Assembly (NCBI GenBank): GCA_964447925.1
Contig: CAYUUP010000007.1
Coordinates: 1 to 31,301 of the forward strand
DNA: 31,301 bases
Direction: 5' to 3'
Source: CAYUUP01 sp964447925
GTDB lineage: Bacteria; Bacillota; Clostridia; Oscillospirales; Oscillospiraceae
The position numbers and the translations under genes are program-made. This document shows, in pieces, positions 14,607 to 21,652 of this stretch (position 1 is the first letter of the stretch; the number at the start of each line of letters is the position of its first letter). The notes beneath the pieces are model-generated. The model was given only the letters and a program-made list of their open reading frames with translations, ran no database searches and was not told where the DNA came from.

Positions 14607-15740
14607 ATGTCACTGTTATTTTCTGCGCCCGGCCGCACCGAGCTGGGAGGCAATCACACAGATCACCAGCATGGTCGGGTGCTGGCGGCTTCCGTCAATC
14701 TAGAATCCACCGCCCGGGTGACACAGGTGGGCGGAGAGGTCATCCGGGTACACTCCCAGGGCTATGCCCCGGTGGAGATGGCCATCCATGATCTGCGCCC
14801 CCATGAGGATGAGCGGGAAACTACCGCCGCCCTGGTACGGGGAGTGGCCGCTGCTTTTGCGCAGCGGGGTTATACCCTCAGGGGACTCACCATGGAGGTA
14901 CACTCCAATGTGCTGCCCGGATCCGGACTGTCCAGCTCCGCCTCCTTCGAGGTACTGGTGGCGGCGGCCTTTAACCACCTCTTTGCCGGTGGGGCGCTGT
15001 CTCGGCAGGAGCTGGCAAAAATCGGCCAGCAGGCAGAGAATGAGTATTTCGGCAAGCCCAGCGGCCTGATGGATCAGATGGCCTGTGCTGTGGGCGGCAT
15101 GGTGGCCATCGACTTTTGTGACCCTGAGGCCCCGGTGGTGGAACGGCTTGACTTCGACTTCTCCCAGGCAGGCCACGCCCTGTGTATTTTGGATAGCGGG
15201 GCCAGTCATGCCGGGCTGACGAATGCCTATGCCGATATTCCCGGCGAGATGGGGGCGGTAGCCGACTACTTTGGCTGCCAGGTTCTCCGGCAGGTGGACG
15301 AGGCGGCGTTTTATTCCGCCCTGCCCCGGCTCCGGGAAACGGTAGGTGATCGGGCCATCCTCCGGGCCATGCATTTCTTTGACGAAAACCGCCGGGCGGA
15401 TTGGGAGGCGGAGGCCCTGCGGCGGGGGGACTTTGACCGCTTCCTGGCACTGATGAACGAGTCCGGGGAGAGCAGCTGGGTCTATCTGCAAAATGTTTCT
15501 CTGCCCAATGCCGCCGCCCATCAGGAGATGGCGCTGACGCTGGCTTTGTGCCGCCGCCTGCTGGCGGGACGGGGTGCCTGCCGGGTGCATGGCGGGGGCT
15601 TTGCCGGGACGGTGCAGGCTCTTGTTCCGCTGGATATCCTGCCGAAGTTCCAGGCGGGCATGGAGGCCCTGCTGGGGCCCGGGGCCTGCCATGTGCTGAC
15701 CATTTCGCCTGACGGGGCCAGATTTGTGGGGGAGGCTTGA
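14607..15740 (+). CDS. galK: Galactokinase
   Basis: Phosphorylates galactose to galactose 1-phosphate in the Leloir pathway. The 377-residue GHMP kinase begins almost at once with the galactokinase signature SAPGRTELGGNHTDHQ (6-21; Arg10, Glu12, Asp19). The ATP loop is PGSGLSSSAS (104-113), followed by KPSGLMDQMACAVGG with catalytic Asp156 and a C-terminal RVHGGGFAGT. Many clostridial galactokinases carry 20-30 more residues before the signature. A TGA lies directly before this ATG in frame, so no extension is possible. AGAGGAGCG serves as ribosome binding site. It sits 3 bases before galT, and the pair is clearly co-transcribed. Confidence 0.95.
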   Translation: MSLLFSAPGRTELGGNHTDHQHGRVLAASVNLESTARVTQVGGEVIRVHSQGYAPVEMAIHDLRPHEDERETTAALVRGVAAAFAQRGYTLRGLTMEVHSNVLPGSGLSSSASFEVLVAAAFNHLFAGGALSRQELAKIGQQAENEYFGKPSGLMDQMACAVGGMVAIDFCDPEAPVVERLDFDFSQAGHALCILDSGASHAGLTNAYADIPGEMGAVADYFGCQVLRQVDEAAFYSALPRLRETVGDRAILRAMHFFDENRRADWEAEALRRGDFDRFLALMNESGESSWVYLQNVSLPNAAAHQEMALTLALCRRLLAGRGACRVHGGGFAGTVQALVPLDILPKFQAGMEALLGPGACHVLTISPDGARFVGEA

Positions 15741-15743
15741 GCT

Positions 15744-17252
15744 ATGACTGCTGACAGCTATATTGCGGCGCTGGTGCGCTATGGCCGGGAACACGGCCTG
15801 CTGGCGGAGGGTGAGGAGGTCTTTGCCGCCAACCGTCTGCTGGAGGTGATGGGGCTGGAGGAGTACGCCCCACCCCAGGAGCCCCCCGCCTTGCCGCTGG
15901 AGGAGATTTTAGAGGGGCTGCTGGCGGATGCCGTTGCCCGGGGACTTTGTGCCGACAATATTACGGCGAAGGATCTTTTCGACACCAAGCTGATGGGAGC
16001 GATTACCCCCTTCCCCTCCACCGTCCAACAGCGGTTTTGGGCACTCTATGAGAAGTCCCCGGTGAAAGCCACTGACTGGTTCTATGGCTTCAGCCAGGAT
16101 ACCAACTACATCCGCCGGGACAGGATCAGGAAGGATCTGCACTGGACAGCAGAGACGGATTACGGGGAGCTGGAGATCAGCATCAATCTCTCCAAGCCGG
16201 AAAAAGACCCCAGGGCTATTGCTGCCGCCCGGAATGCCCCCCAGCGGGGCTACCCCAAGTGTCTGCTGTGTATGGAAAACGAGGGCTACCCTGGACATAT
16301 GAATCATGCTGCCCGGCAGAATCACCGGCTGATCCCCCTGGAATTGCAGGGCGAGCTGTGGTATCTCCAATACAGTCCCTATGTCTACTATAACGAACAC
16401 TGTATCGTACTGAGCAGGTATCACAGCCCCATGATTATCAACCGGCGGGTCTTGGGCCTGCTGCTGGAGTTTATACGCCAATTTCCCCATTACACTGTGG
16501 GCAGTAACGCCGATTTGCCCATTGTGGGAGGCAGCATTCTGAGCCATGAGCATTTCCAGGGCGGGCGGCATACCTTCCCAATGGAAAGGGCCCCGGTGGA
16601 GACGCCGCTCCGGTTCCGGGGGTATGCCGATGTGAGGGCGGGCATCGTCCGCTGGCCCATGAGCGTAATTCGACTGACCGGCCCTGCACCCAACCGGCTG
16701 GTGGAGTTGGCGGGAGAAATCCTAGACGCCTGGCGGGGCTACTCTGATAGGAGTGTCCGGATTTTTGCGGAGACGGAGGGTGTCCCCCATAATACGATCA
16801 CTCCCATTGCCCGGCGGCGGGGGGAGGACTATGAATTGGATCTGGTGCTGCGGAACAACCTGACCACGGAGGAACACCCCCTGGGGCTTTATCACCCCCA
16901 TGCGGAACTGCACCATATCAAGAAGGAGAACATCGGCCTTATCGAGGTCATGGGGCTAGCGGTCCTCCCGGCCCGGCTAAAAACGGAGCTGGCAGGACTG
17001 AGGGAGGCAGCCCTGACTCGCCGTGATATCACTGGAGATGAGGCCCTCTCCAAGCACGCCCCGTGGCTGGCGGAGCTGCGGGAGAGGTATGATTTCACAC
17101 CCGAGAATGCCGAGGACATCCTCCAACAGGAGGTGGGCCGGGTTTTTGCCCAGGTGCTGACTCATTGCGGCGTCTTTGGCCGGGATGAAGCGGGCCAGGC
17201 GGCTTTTATGAGATTTCTGAACACAGCTGGAGCGGAAAACAGGTTTGAATGA
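15744..17252 (+). CDS. galT: UDP-glucose--hexose-1-phosphate uridylyltransferase, GalT2 family
   Basis: Exchanges UMP between UDP-glucose and galactose 1-phosphate, giving glucose 1-phosphate and UDP-galactose. The 502-residue length and sequence match the long Gram-positive family (COG4468 type) rather than the short E. coli type. Recognisable parts are FPSTVQQRFW (90-99), DWFYGFSQDTNYIR (111-124), CLLC (173-176), NEHCIVLS and the histidine motif GSILSHEHFQGGRH (263-276). The later HNTITPIARRR is also typical. GGGGGAGG lies upstream of the ATG. galE is not in the window. No strong terminator follows; the 183-base gap to the LysR gene shows no clear promoter either. Confidence 0.95.
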   Translation: MTADSYIAALVRYGREHGLLAEGEEVFAANRLLEVMGLEEYAPPQEPPALPLEEILEGLLADAVARGLCADNITAKDLFDTKLMGAITPFPSTVQQRFWALYEKSPVKATDWFYGFSQDTNYIRRDRIRKDLHWTAETDYGELEISINLSKPEKDPRAIAAARNAPQRGYPKCLLCMENEGYPGHMNHAARQNHRLIPLELQGELWYLQYSPYVYYNEHCIVLSRYHSPMIINRRVLGLLLEFIRQFPHYTVGSNADLPIVGGSILSHEHFQGGRHTFPMERAPVETPLRFRGYADVRAGIVRWPMSVIRLTGPAPNRLVELAGEILDAWRGYSDRSVRIFAETEGVPHNTITPIARRRGEDYELDLVLRNNLTTEEHPLGLYHPHAELHHIKKENIGLIEVMGLAVLPARLKTELAGLREAALTRRDITGDEALSKHAPWLAELRERYDFTPENAEDILQQEVGRVFAQVLTHCGVFGRDEAGQAAFMRFLNTAGAENRFE

Positions 17253-17435
17253 AGTGATTGCGCAGCCGATTGCCTGGAAGTCCGTCCGGGTATTTGAGAA
17301 GCGGGAGTGCGGTTCTGGTTTTCCAGGGAAATGAACCAACCTGGTGAGATCTGCTTGAAGGATATTGGACTTCCTGGCGGGCAGGACTGCTGACCGCAGA
17401 CGGCGGCAGAGAAATCAAACAGAGGAGAAATGACT

Positions 17436-18323
17436 ATGGATATCAGCCAGCTGAAATATTTCATCGCTGTGGCTCAAACTCTAAACTTTTCAGAGGCGGC
17501 CCGGCGGTGCGGCATCTCGCAGCCCTCCATCAGCCACGGCATAGGGGAATTGGAGAAGCAATTGGATGCGTCCCTGTTCCTTCGCTCCCGGAAGGGAGTG
17601 GTCATCACCGACGCTGGACGGGAGCTGCTGCCCCGCGCCATTGAAATTGTGACACTGGCGGAGAATACCGCCGTCCATATCCGGCAGATGGAACACGGTG
17701 AGACGGGCAGCCTCTCCATTTCTGCCCTGACCACCTCCAGCGCCGTTCTATCCCGGTGCATGGCCGCTTTTTCTGCACGGTACCCCAATATTCTGGTGGA
17801 TCTATCCTTTACCTCCGGTCGCAGCCAGGGGCTGGCGATGCACGAGGCGAGATATGACATTCACTTCGCTGTTCAGGAGATGGTGCCGGAGGGGGACAGC
17901 TTCCAACGCATCATCACACACACCGATCCGCTGTGTGTAGCCCTTCCAGCGTCCCATCCCCTGGCCGGGGAGCCGTTGGATTTCACAAAGCTCCGGGAGG
18001 AGCGGTTCATCATCCCCTCTGAGACGGACGGCCCTGCCCTCTATAACCAGATCATGGCGGTGTGTGCTGCCCGGGGATATAGTCCGAATGTGGTGTGCAA
18101 GTGCGACCGGGCGGAGGCGGCTGTGCTGCTGGTGGGGGCCGGCATGGGGATATCCGTGATCCCTCAAGCACTGAGCCGGGTTTTCTATTCCGAAAGCGCG
18201 GTCTTTTTACCGATCTCCGGCGAGGACGCCATCCGCACCTATGTGGTGGCCTGGCGGAGGAACCTGCCAAATCCCGCTGCCAGGCTCTTTTTAGAGGTCG
18301 TGCGGGAGATGTTTGAGGAATGA
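17436..18323 (+). CDS. LysR-family transcriptional regulator
   Basis: A 295-residue regulator. The N-terminal winged helix-turn-helix is MDISQLKYFIAVAQTLNFSE (1-20) followed by AARRCGISQPSISHGIGELE (21-40). The C-terminal part is the two-lobed LysR effector domain, with GSLSISALTTSS, HPLAGEPLDF and VGAGMGISVIP. The ATG at 17436 is chosen because GAGGAG (17422-17427) lies 8 bases upstream; the ATG at 17430 is too close. It reads in the same direction as galK-galT, but a role in galactose control is only a guess. LysR proteins usually regulate a divergent gene, and there is none here. The effector is unknown. Confidence 0.92.
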   Translation: MDISQLKYFIAVAQTLNFSEAARRCGISQPSISHGIGELEKQLDASLFLRSRKGVVITDAGRELLPRAIEIVTLAENTAVHIRQMEHGETGSLSISALTTSSAVLSRCMAAFSARYPNILVDLSFTSGRSQGLAMHEARYDIHFAVQEMVPEGDSFQRIITHTDPLCVALPASHPLAGEPLDFTKLREERFIIPSETDGPALYNQIMAVCAARGYSPNVVCKCDRAEAAVLLVGAGMGISVIPQALSRVFYSESAVFLPISGEDAIRTYVVAWRRNLPNPAARLFLEVVREMFEE

Positions 18324-18360
18324 AAAAGGGGGCTGCCTTTTCATAAGGAAGCCCCTTTTT
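18323..18360. terminator. Bidirectional terminator between the LysR gene and the lipoprotein gene
   Basis: AAAAAGGGG (from 18323) pairs with CCCCTTTTT (18352-18360), continued inward by CT and CCTT against AAGG and AG with one bulge and one mismatch. The A-tract on one side and T-tract on the other allow use in both directions. It begins at the LysR stop codon and lies 18 bases from the end of the lipoprotein gene. Confidence 0.85.
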
Positions 18361-18378
18361 AATATCTGTGTAAAAGTA

Positions 18379-19035
18379 TCAGGCGGCAGTGACGATGCGG
18401 TTTTCGGCGGTGAAGTAGACAAAGAAGCAATCGCCGGTGCTGCCGCCTGCGAAGGACTCCTGACTGGCGATGCAGAAATCCGTAAAGCCCGCCGGCACCT
18501 CATATATCAGCAGGCCGGTGACCTCTTCATCAATGGCCAGATCATAGGTGGATGGGAGCTGTTCATCGCTGGCAGTCTCTAAATCCGTCTCATTCACTGG
18601 GTCCCAGGTGATGGGATAACAGTAAGCATCGTCGCTGTCGTTATCCCATTGGGCCTGGAAGTCGATATCATACATCTCCAGGCTGGTAGACCAGGTGTTG
18701 TGTATCGTCACATCGGCTACCAGGAGAACATTTCCATCCGCCGGGGTATATGCCCCAAAGGTGGAGCAGATGTAAGCGCTGTTGACCCGCCAGGTAAACC
18801 AGGTGGTACACAGGGTGTCACCATAGCCATAGCTGTAGGCAAAGCCATCCTCAGGATAGACCAGAGTTGCATCGGTGGAATTGTCCTGGGCCGCGCCGGA
18901 ACTGTCGCTGTCTGTGGCGGAATTGTCCTCCCTGTCGTTTGAGACGGTATCCAGAGCGGGCATGATGGAACTGCAACCCATCAGTCCAAACACAAAAAGG
19001 AACGCGAGCAGGATGAAGAATGTCTTTCTCATCAT
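18379..19035 (-). CDS. Secreted lipoprotein, DUF4352-like
   Basis: A 218-residue predicted lipoprotein. The N-terminus MMRKTFFILLAFLFVFGLMG followed by Cys21 is a lipoprotein signal with lipobox L-M-G-C. An acidic, Ser/Asp-rich linker (about 25-55) leads to a beta-rich domain of about 70-215. That domain holds WFTWRVNSAY, LLVADVTIHNTW and YDIDFQAQW, resembling the DUF4352 immunoglobulin-like fold. It would be anchored outside the membrane; ligand or partner is unknown. The tandem ATG at 19035 has AAGGAG 6 bases upstream. The frame stays open for 35 codons before it, but that stretch runs through the promoter at 19112-19140 and is not translated. It is a single-gene unit. Confidence 0.85.
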   Translation of the reverse strand: MMRKTFFILLAFLFVFGLMGCSSIMPALDTVSNDREDNSATDSDSSGAAQDNSTDATLVYPEDGFAYSYGYGDTLCTTWFTWRVNSAYICSTFGAYTPADGNVLLVADVTIHNTWSTSLEMYDIDFQAQWDNDSDDAYCYPITWDPVNETDLETASDEQLPSTYDLAIDEEVTGLLIYEVPAGFTDFCIASQESFAGGSTGDCFFVYFTAENRIVTAA

Positions 19036-19111
19036 AAAACTCTCCTTCAAAGTATATCCAGCGGCCCTTGCTGAGACAGTGCTGTCTCCGGGAAAGAGCT
19101 TACTTGAATAG

Positions 19112-19140
19112 AGTATACCACGAAACTGAATAAAATTCAA
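19112..19140 (-). promoter_or_regulatory. Promoter of the lipoprotein gene
   Basis: On the minus strand, TTGAAT (19140-19135), a 17-base spacer and TATACT (19117-19112), about 75 bases before the start codon. Good match to the sigma-A consensus. Confidence 0.75.
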
Positions 19141-19169
19141 GGTTCAATTTAGAAGGACTCGAAATTCAC

Positions 19170-19188
19170 CCTGCCTGCGATTGGCAGG
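19170..19188 (-). terminator. Weak hairpin downstream of recG
   Basis: CCTGCC-tgcgatt-GGCAGG, a 6-bp stem located 25 bases past the recG stop. No proper U-tract follows on the minus strand, so it is at most a weak terminator. Read-through into the lipoprotein gene is possible. Confidence 0.35.
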
Positions 19189-19212
19189 ACAATGTCAGGC
19201 TTTGGGAGAGGG

Positions 19213-21267
19213 CTAATTGAAGCTGTCCGGGTTGTCCTGAAAGAGCCGGGTAACGCCCGCCCGCAGGAGGGCATGTTCTGGGCGGCACAGTTCCGGGTCG
19301 GCTTCCAGCAGCTCCCGGGCAGCAGCTTGGGCTTCATACAGCACCCGGGTATCCTCTGCCAGATCGGCCACCTGAAGCTGGGGCAGACCGGACTGCCGCT
19401 GGCCGAAGAAGTCTCCCGGCCCTCGGAGCCGCAGATCCTCCTCCGCAATCTGAAAACCGTCGTTTGTGGCACACAGGGCGCGGAGCCGCTGTCGCGTCTC
19501 CGGCCTTTCCGCATCAGATACCAGTACGCAGTAGGATTTTAGTCCGCTGCGGCCCACCCGGCCCCGGAGCTGATGGAGCTGAGACAGGCCAAAGCGGTCG
19601 GCGTTCTCCACTACCATCAGGGTGGCGTTCGGAACATCGACTCCCACTTCGATGACGGTGGTACTCACCAGAATGTCCAGCGTCCCAGCGGAGAAGTCCG
19701 CCATGACCCCCTCCTTCTCTTTTGGCTTCAGCCGGCCATGAATCAGCCCAATTCGCCGGTGGGGAAAGACCTGCCGCAGAGTTTCCGCATAGGAGACGGC
19801 TCCCTCGTAGTCCTGACCAGAGGAAGAGTCCTCCACCGCTGGACAAACTACATAGGCCTGATGGCCTGCGGCTATCTGTCCCTCGATAAAGGCGTAAAGC
19901 CGCTGCCGTTTGTCGGTGTGGACCAGAAAGGTATCTACCTCCTGGCGCCCTGGGGGCTTCTCCCGCAGGACGGAGATATCCAGATCACCGTAGACAATGA
20001 GGGCCAGTGTCCGGGGAATGGGTGTGGCAGACATCACCAGGACATGGGGTGGTGCCTCTCCGGCCTTGGCTGCCAGGGCGGAGCGCTGGGCTACGCCGAA
20101 TCGGTGCTGCTCATCGGTAATCACCAGCCCAAGGGACTGGAATTCCCCTTGGGTCAGCAGGGCGTGGGTGCCAATGGCCAGCCTTGCCGCACCGTTTTTG
20201 AGCTTAGACTGGGCCTGCTGCCGGGCCTTACCCTTCTGGGAGCCGGTGAGTAGGACGGTATCCAACCCCAAAGTGGCCAGGAGGGGGGCCAAAGTGTGAT
20301 AATGCTGCTGAGCGAGCAGCTCGGTGGGGGCCATTAGGGCGGATTGAAGCCCACTCTCTGCCGCCAGCCAGATGCAGGCCGCTGCCACCATGGTCTTGCC
20401 GGATCCGACATCTCCTTGAAGCAGCCGGTTCATAGCCCGGCCAGAGCCCATGTCCGACATGGCCTCTTGGATAGAGCGGTGCTGATCTGCCGTCAGGGGG
20501 AAGGGCAGTTTTTTACAGAAGGACTCCATTGGTCGGGGGGTGACGATTTGACCGCTGCCTGCCTGCCGCCGCTTCCGGAGCATGGTCAGCCCGGCGGACA
20601 GCAGAAAAAGCTCCTCGAAGATCAGCCGCCGCCGGGCTACCTCCAGTTCCTCCCAGCTGGGGGGAAAGTGGATGGTCTGCCAGGCGTACTGAGCCGAAGA
20701 AAGGCTATGCTTTTGCCGCAGCTCCGCTGGAAGGATATCTTCGATTTGATCCAGGCAGTCCTCTAATCCCCGCAGCACTGCACCCGCCAGCAGTCGGTTG
20801 GAAATACCCGCCGTCAGGGGGTAGACGGGCATGATGCGGCCAGTAAAGCGGGTTTTGCCCGCAGGCTCAAATTCAGGATTGGTCATGACCCTGTTCCGAC
20901 CGGACTGCTCTGCCTTGCCGAAGAAGACATAACTCTCTCCCGGCTTTAAGGCGGTGCGGACGTAACTCTGGTTAAAGAAGGTCAGTGTCATAGCGCTGCT
21001 CTCATCCACCGCCCGTACCCGAGTCAGCTCCATACCCTTACGGATGAAGGATGTTTTTGGCGTTTCCGCAATTATGGCAGTGATACATACCGGTTCCCCT
21101 AGGGGGGCCTCTCGAATAGAGCAGGACTGCCGCCGATCCTCGTAGTCCCGGGGGAACCAGTGGAGCAGCTGCTCAATGCTGGTGATGCCCAGCTTCCCCA
21201 GCTGTTTGGCGCGGACAGGGCCGATGCCGGGCAGGGCGGAAACGGGATCGGTAAGTTGCAGAGACAT
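19213..21267 (-). CDS. recG: ATP-dependent DNA helicase RecG
   Basis: Remodels stalled replication forks and Holliday junctions. The 684-residue protein has the N-terminal wedge domain (about 50-150, OB-fold) and superfamily 2 helicase motifs. Motif I is GDVGSGKT (285-292), motif Ia is MAPTELLAQQH, motif II is DEQH (385-388), motif III is MSATPIPRT. The C-terminal motifs are TTVIEVGVDVPNA and QLRGRVGRS. ATG 21267 is chosen because AAAGGAGG lies 7 bases upstream and MSLQLTDPVSALPGIGP is the expected N-terminus; the open frame before it is the untranslated leader. It stands alone on the minus strand. Confidence 0.96.
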   Translation of the reverse strand: MSLQLTDPVSALPGIGPVRAKQLGKLGITSIEQLLHWFPRDYEDRRQSCSIREAPLGEPVCITAIIAETPKTSFIRKGMELTRVRAVDESSAMTLTFFNQSYVRTALKPGESYVFFGKAEQSGRNRVMTNPEFEPAGKTRFTGRIMPVYPLTAGISNRLLAGAVLRGLEDCLDQIEDILPAELRQKHSLSSAQYAWQTIHFPPSWEELEVARRRLIFEELFLLSAGLTMLRKRRQAGSGQIVTPRPMESFCKKLPFPLTADQHRSIQEAMSDMGSGRAMNRLLQGDVGSGKTMVAAACIWLAAESGLQSALMAPTELLAQQHYHTLAPLLATLGLDTVLLTGSQKGKARQQAQSKLKNGAARLAIGTHALLTQGEFQSLGLVITDEQHRFGVAQRSALAAKAGEAPPHVLVMSATPIPRTLALIVYGDLDISVLREKPPGRQEVDTFLVHTDKRQRLYAFIEGQIAAGHQAYVVCPAVEDSSSGQDYEGAVSYAETLRQVFPHRRIGLIHGRLKPKEKEGVMADFSAGTLDILVSTTVIEVGVDVPNATLMVVENADRFGLSQLHQLRGRVGRSGLKSYCVLVSDAERPETRQRLRALCATNDGFQIAEEDLRLRGPGDFFGQRQSGLPQLQVADLAEDTRVLYEAQAAARELLEADPELCRPEHALLRAGVTRLFQDNPDSFN

Positions 21268-21382
21268 TTGCTTTCCTCCTTTCCGGCCACTCTGTGGTGC
21301 AGCACTGTTCTCGGTTATGGCGATGCTTCCAGAGAAGCAGAACATATCGCCTCATTACCGGTGCCGTCACGGGTCTGCCTGC

Positions 21383-21388
21383 ATTATA
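21383..21388 (-). promoter_or_regulatory. -10 element of the probable recG promoter
   Basis: A perfect TATAAT on the minus strand (21388-21383), about 115 bases before the recG start codon. The matching -35 is poor (TTTTCT at 17 bases), so the call rests on the -10. A second possible minus-strand promoter lies further out, TTGTCA-17-TATGAT, in the stem-loop region around 21503-21531. Confidence 0.45.
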
Positions 21389-21436
21389 CCACGAATCCTC
21401 TCGTGAGAAAAGCTGCTTTCCGTCAAACCGAAAAAA

Positions 21437-21514
21437 TGTCACATGATGATAAGGTATGCGCCAACCGCTGCGCTCGCGGCGGCTTTGTGTCATACCTGTT
21501 ACATCATAGTGACA
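21437..21514. repeat. Long imperfect inverted repeat between recG and the metal ATPase gene
   Basis: The left arm 21437-21458 and right arm 21491-21514 pair as TGTCAC/GTGACA, ATGATG/CATCAT (one bulged A) and AGGTATG/CATACCT, with a small internal loop: 19 bp in all. The 32-base GC-rich centre contains a further small dyad. On the minus strand the stem is followed at once by TTTTTT (21436-21431), like an intrinsic terminator. It does not lie in either gene's coding region, and no known RNA family is recognised. Confidence 0.6.
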
Positions 21515-21539
21515 GTTTCAAGTTTTGACAAGTTCCCTC

Positions 21540-21568
21540 TTGACAGCATAGGGCATCAGGTGTATGAT
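21540..21568 (+). promoter_or_regulatory. Promoter of the metal ATPase gene
   Basis: A perfect TTGACA (21540-21545), a 17-base spacer and TATGAT (21563-21568). Transcription would begin near 21575, so the operator at 21581-21606 overlaps the start region. Confidence 0.8.
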
Positions 21569-21580
21569 AGGACTATAATA

Positions 21581-21606
21581 ATTGAACATTCATTCATATG
21601 TTCAAT
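21581..21606 (+). promoter_or_regulatory. ArsR/SmtB-like metal-sensor operator
   Basis: A perfect inverted repeat ATTGAACAT-N8-ATGTTCAAT. Within it TGAACATTCATTCA (21583-21596) has the TGAA-N6-TTCA form known for SmtB/CadC-type operators. It lies at the transcription start of a Zn/Cd/Pb ATPase, where a metal-released repressor would act. No ArsR-family gene is present in the window, so the repressor must be encoded elsewhere. Confidence 0.75.
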
Positions 21607-21652
21607 ACTGGGCCATACCCACTCTATCTTACACGTAAAGGAGGACGTCTTT

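Noticed and set aside
21443..21652. 70-residue N-terminal extension of the metal ATPase
   Set aside because: It would run through the promoter and operator; the GTG at 21653 has an ideal ribosome binding site.
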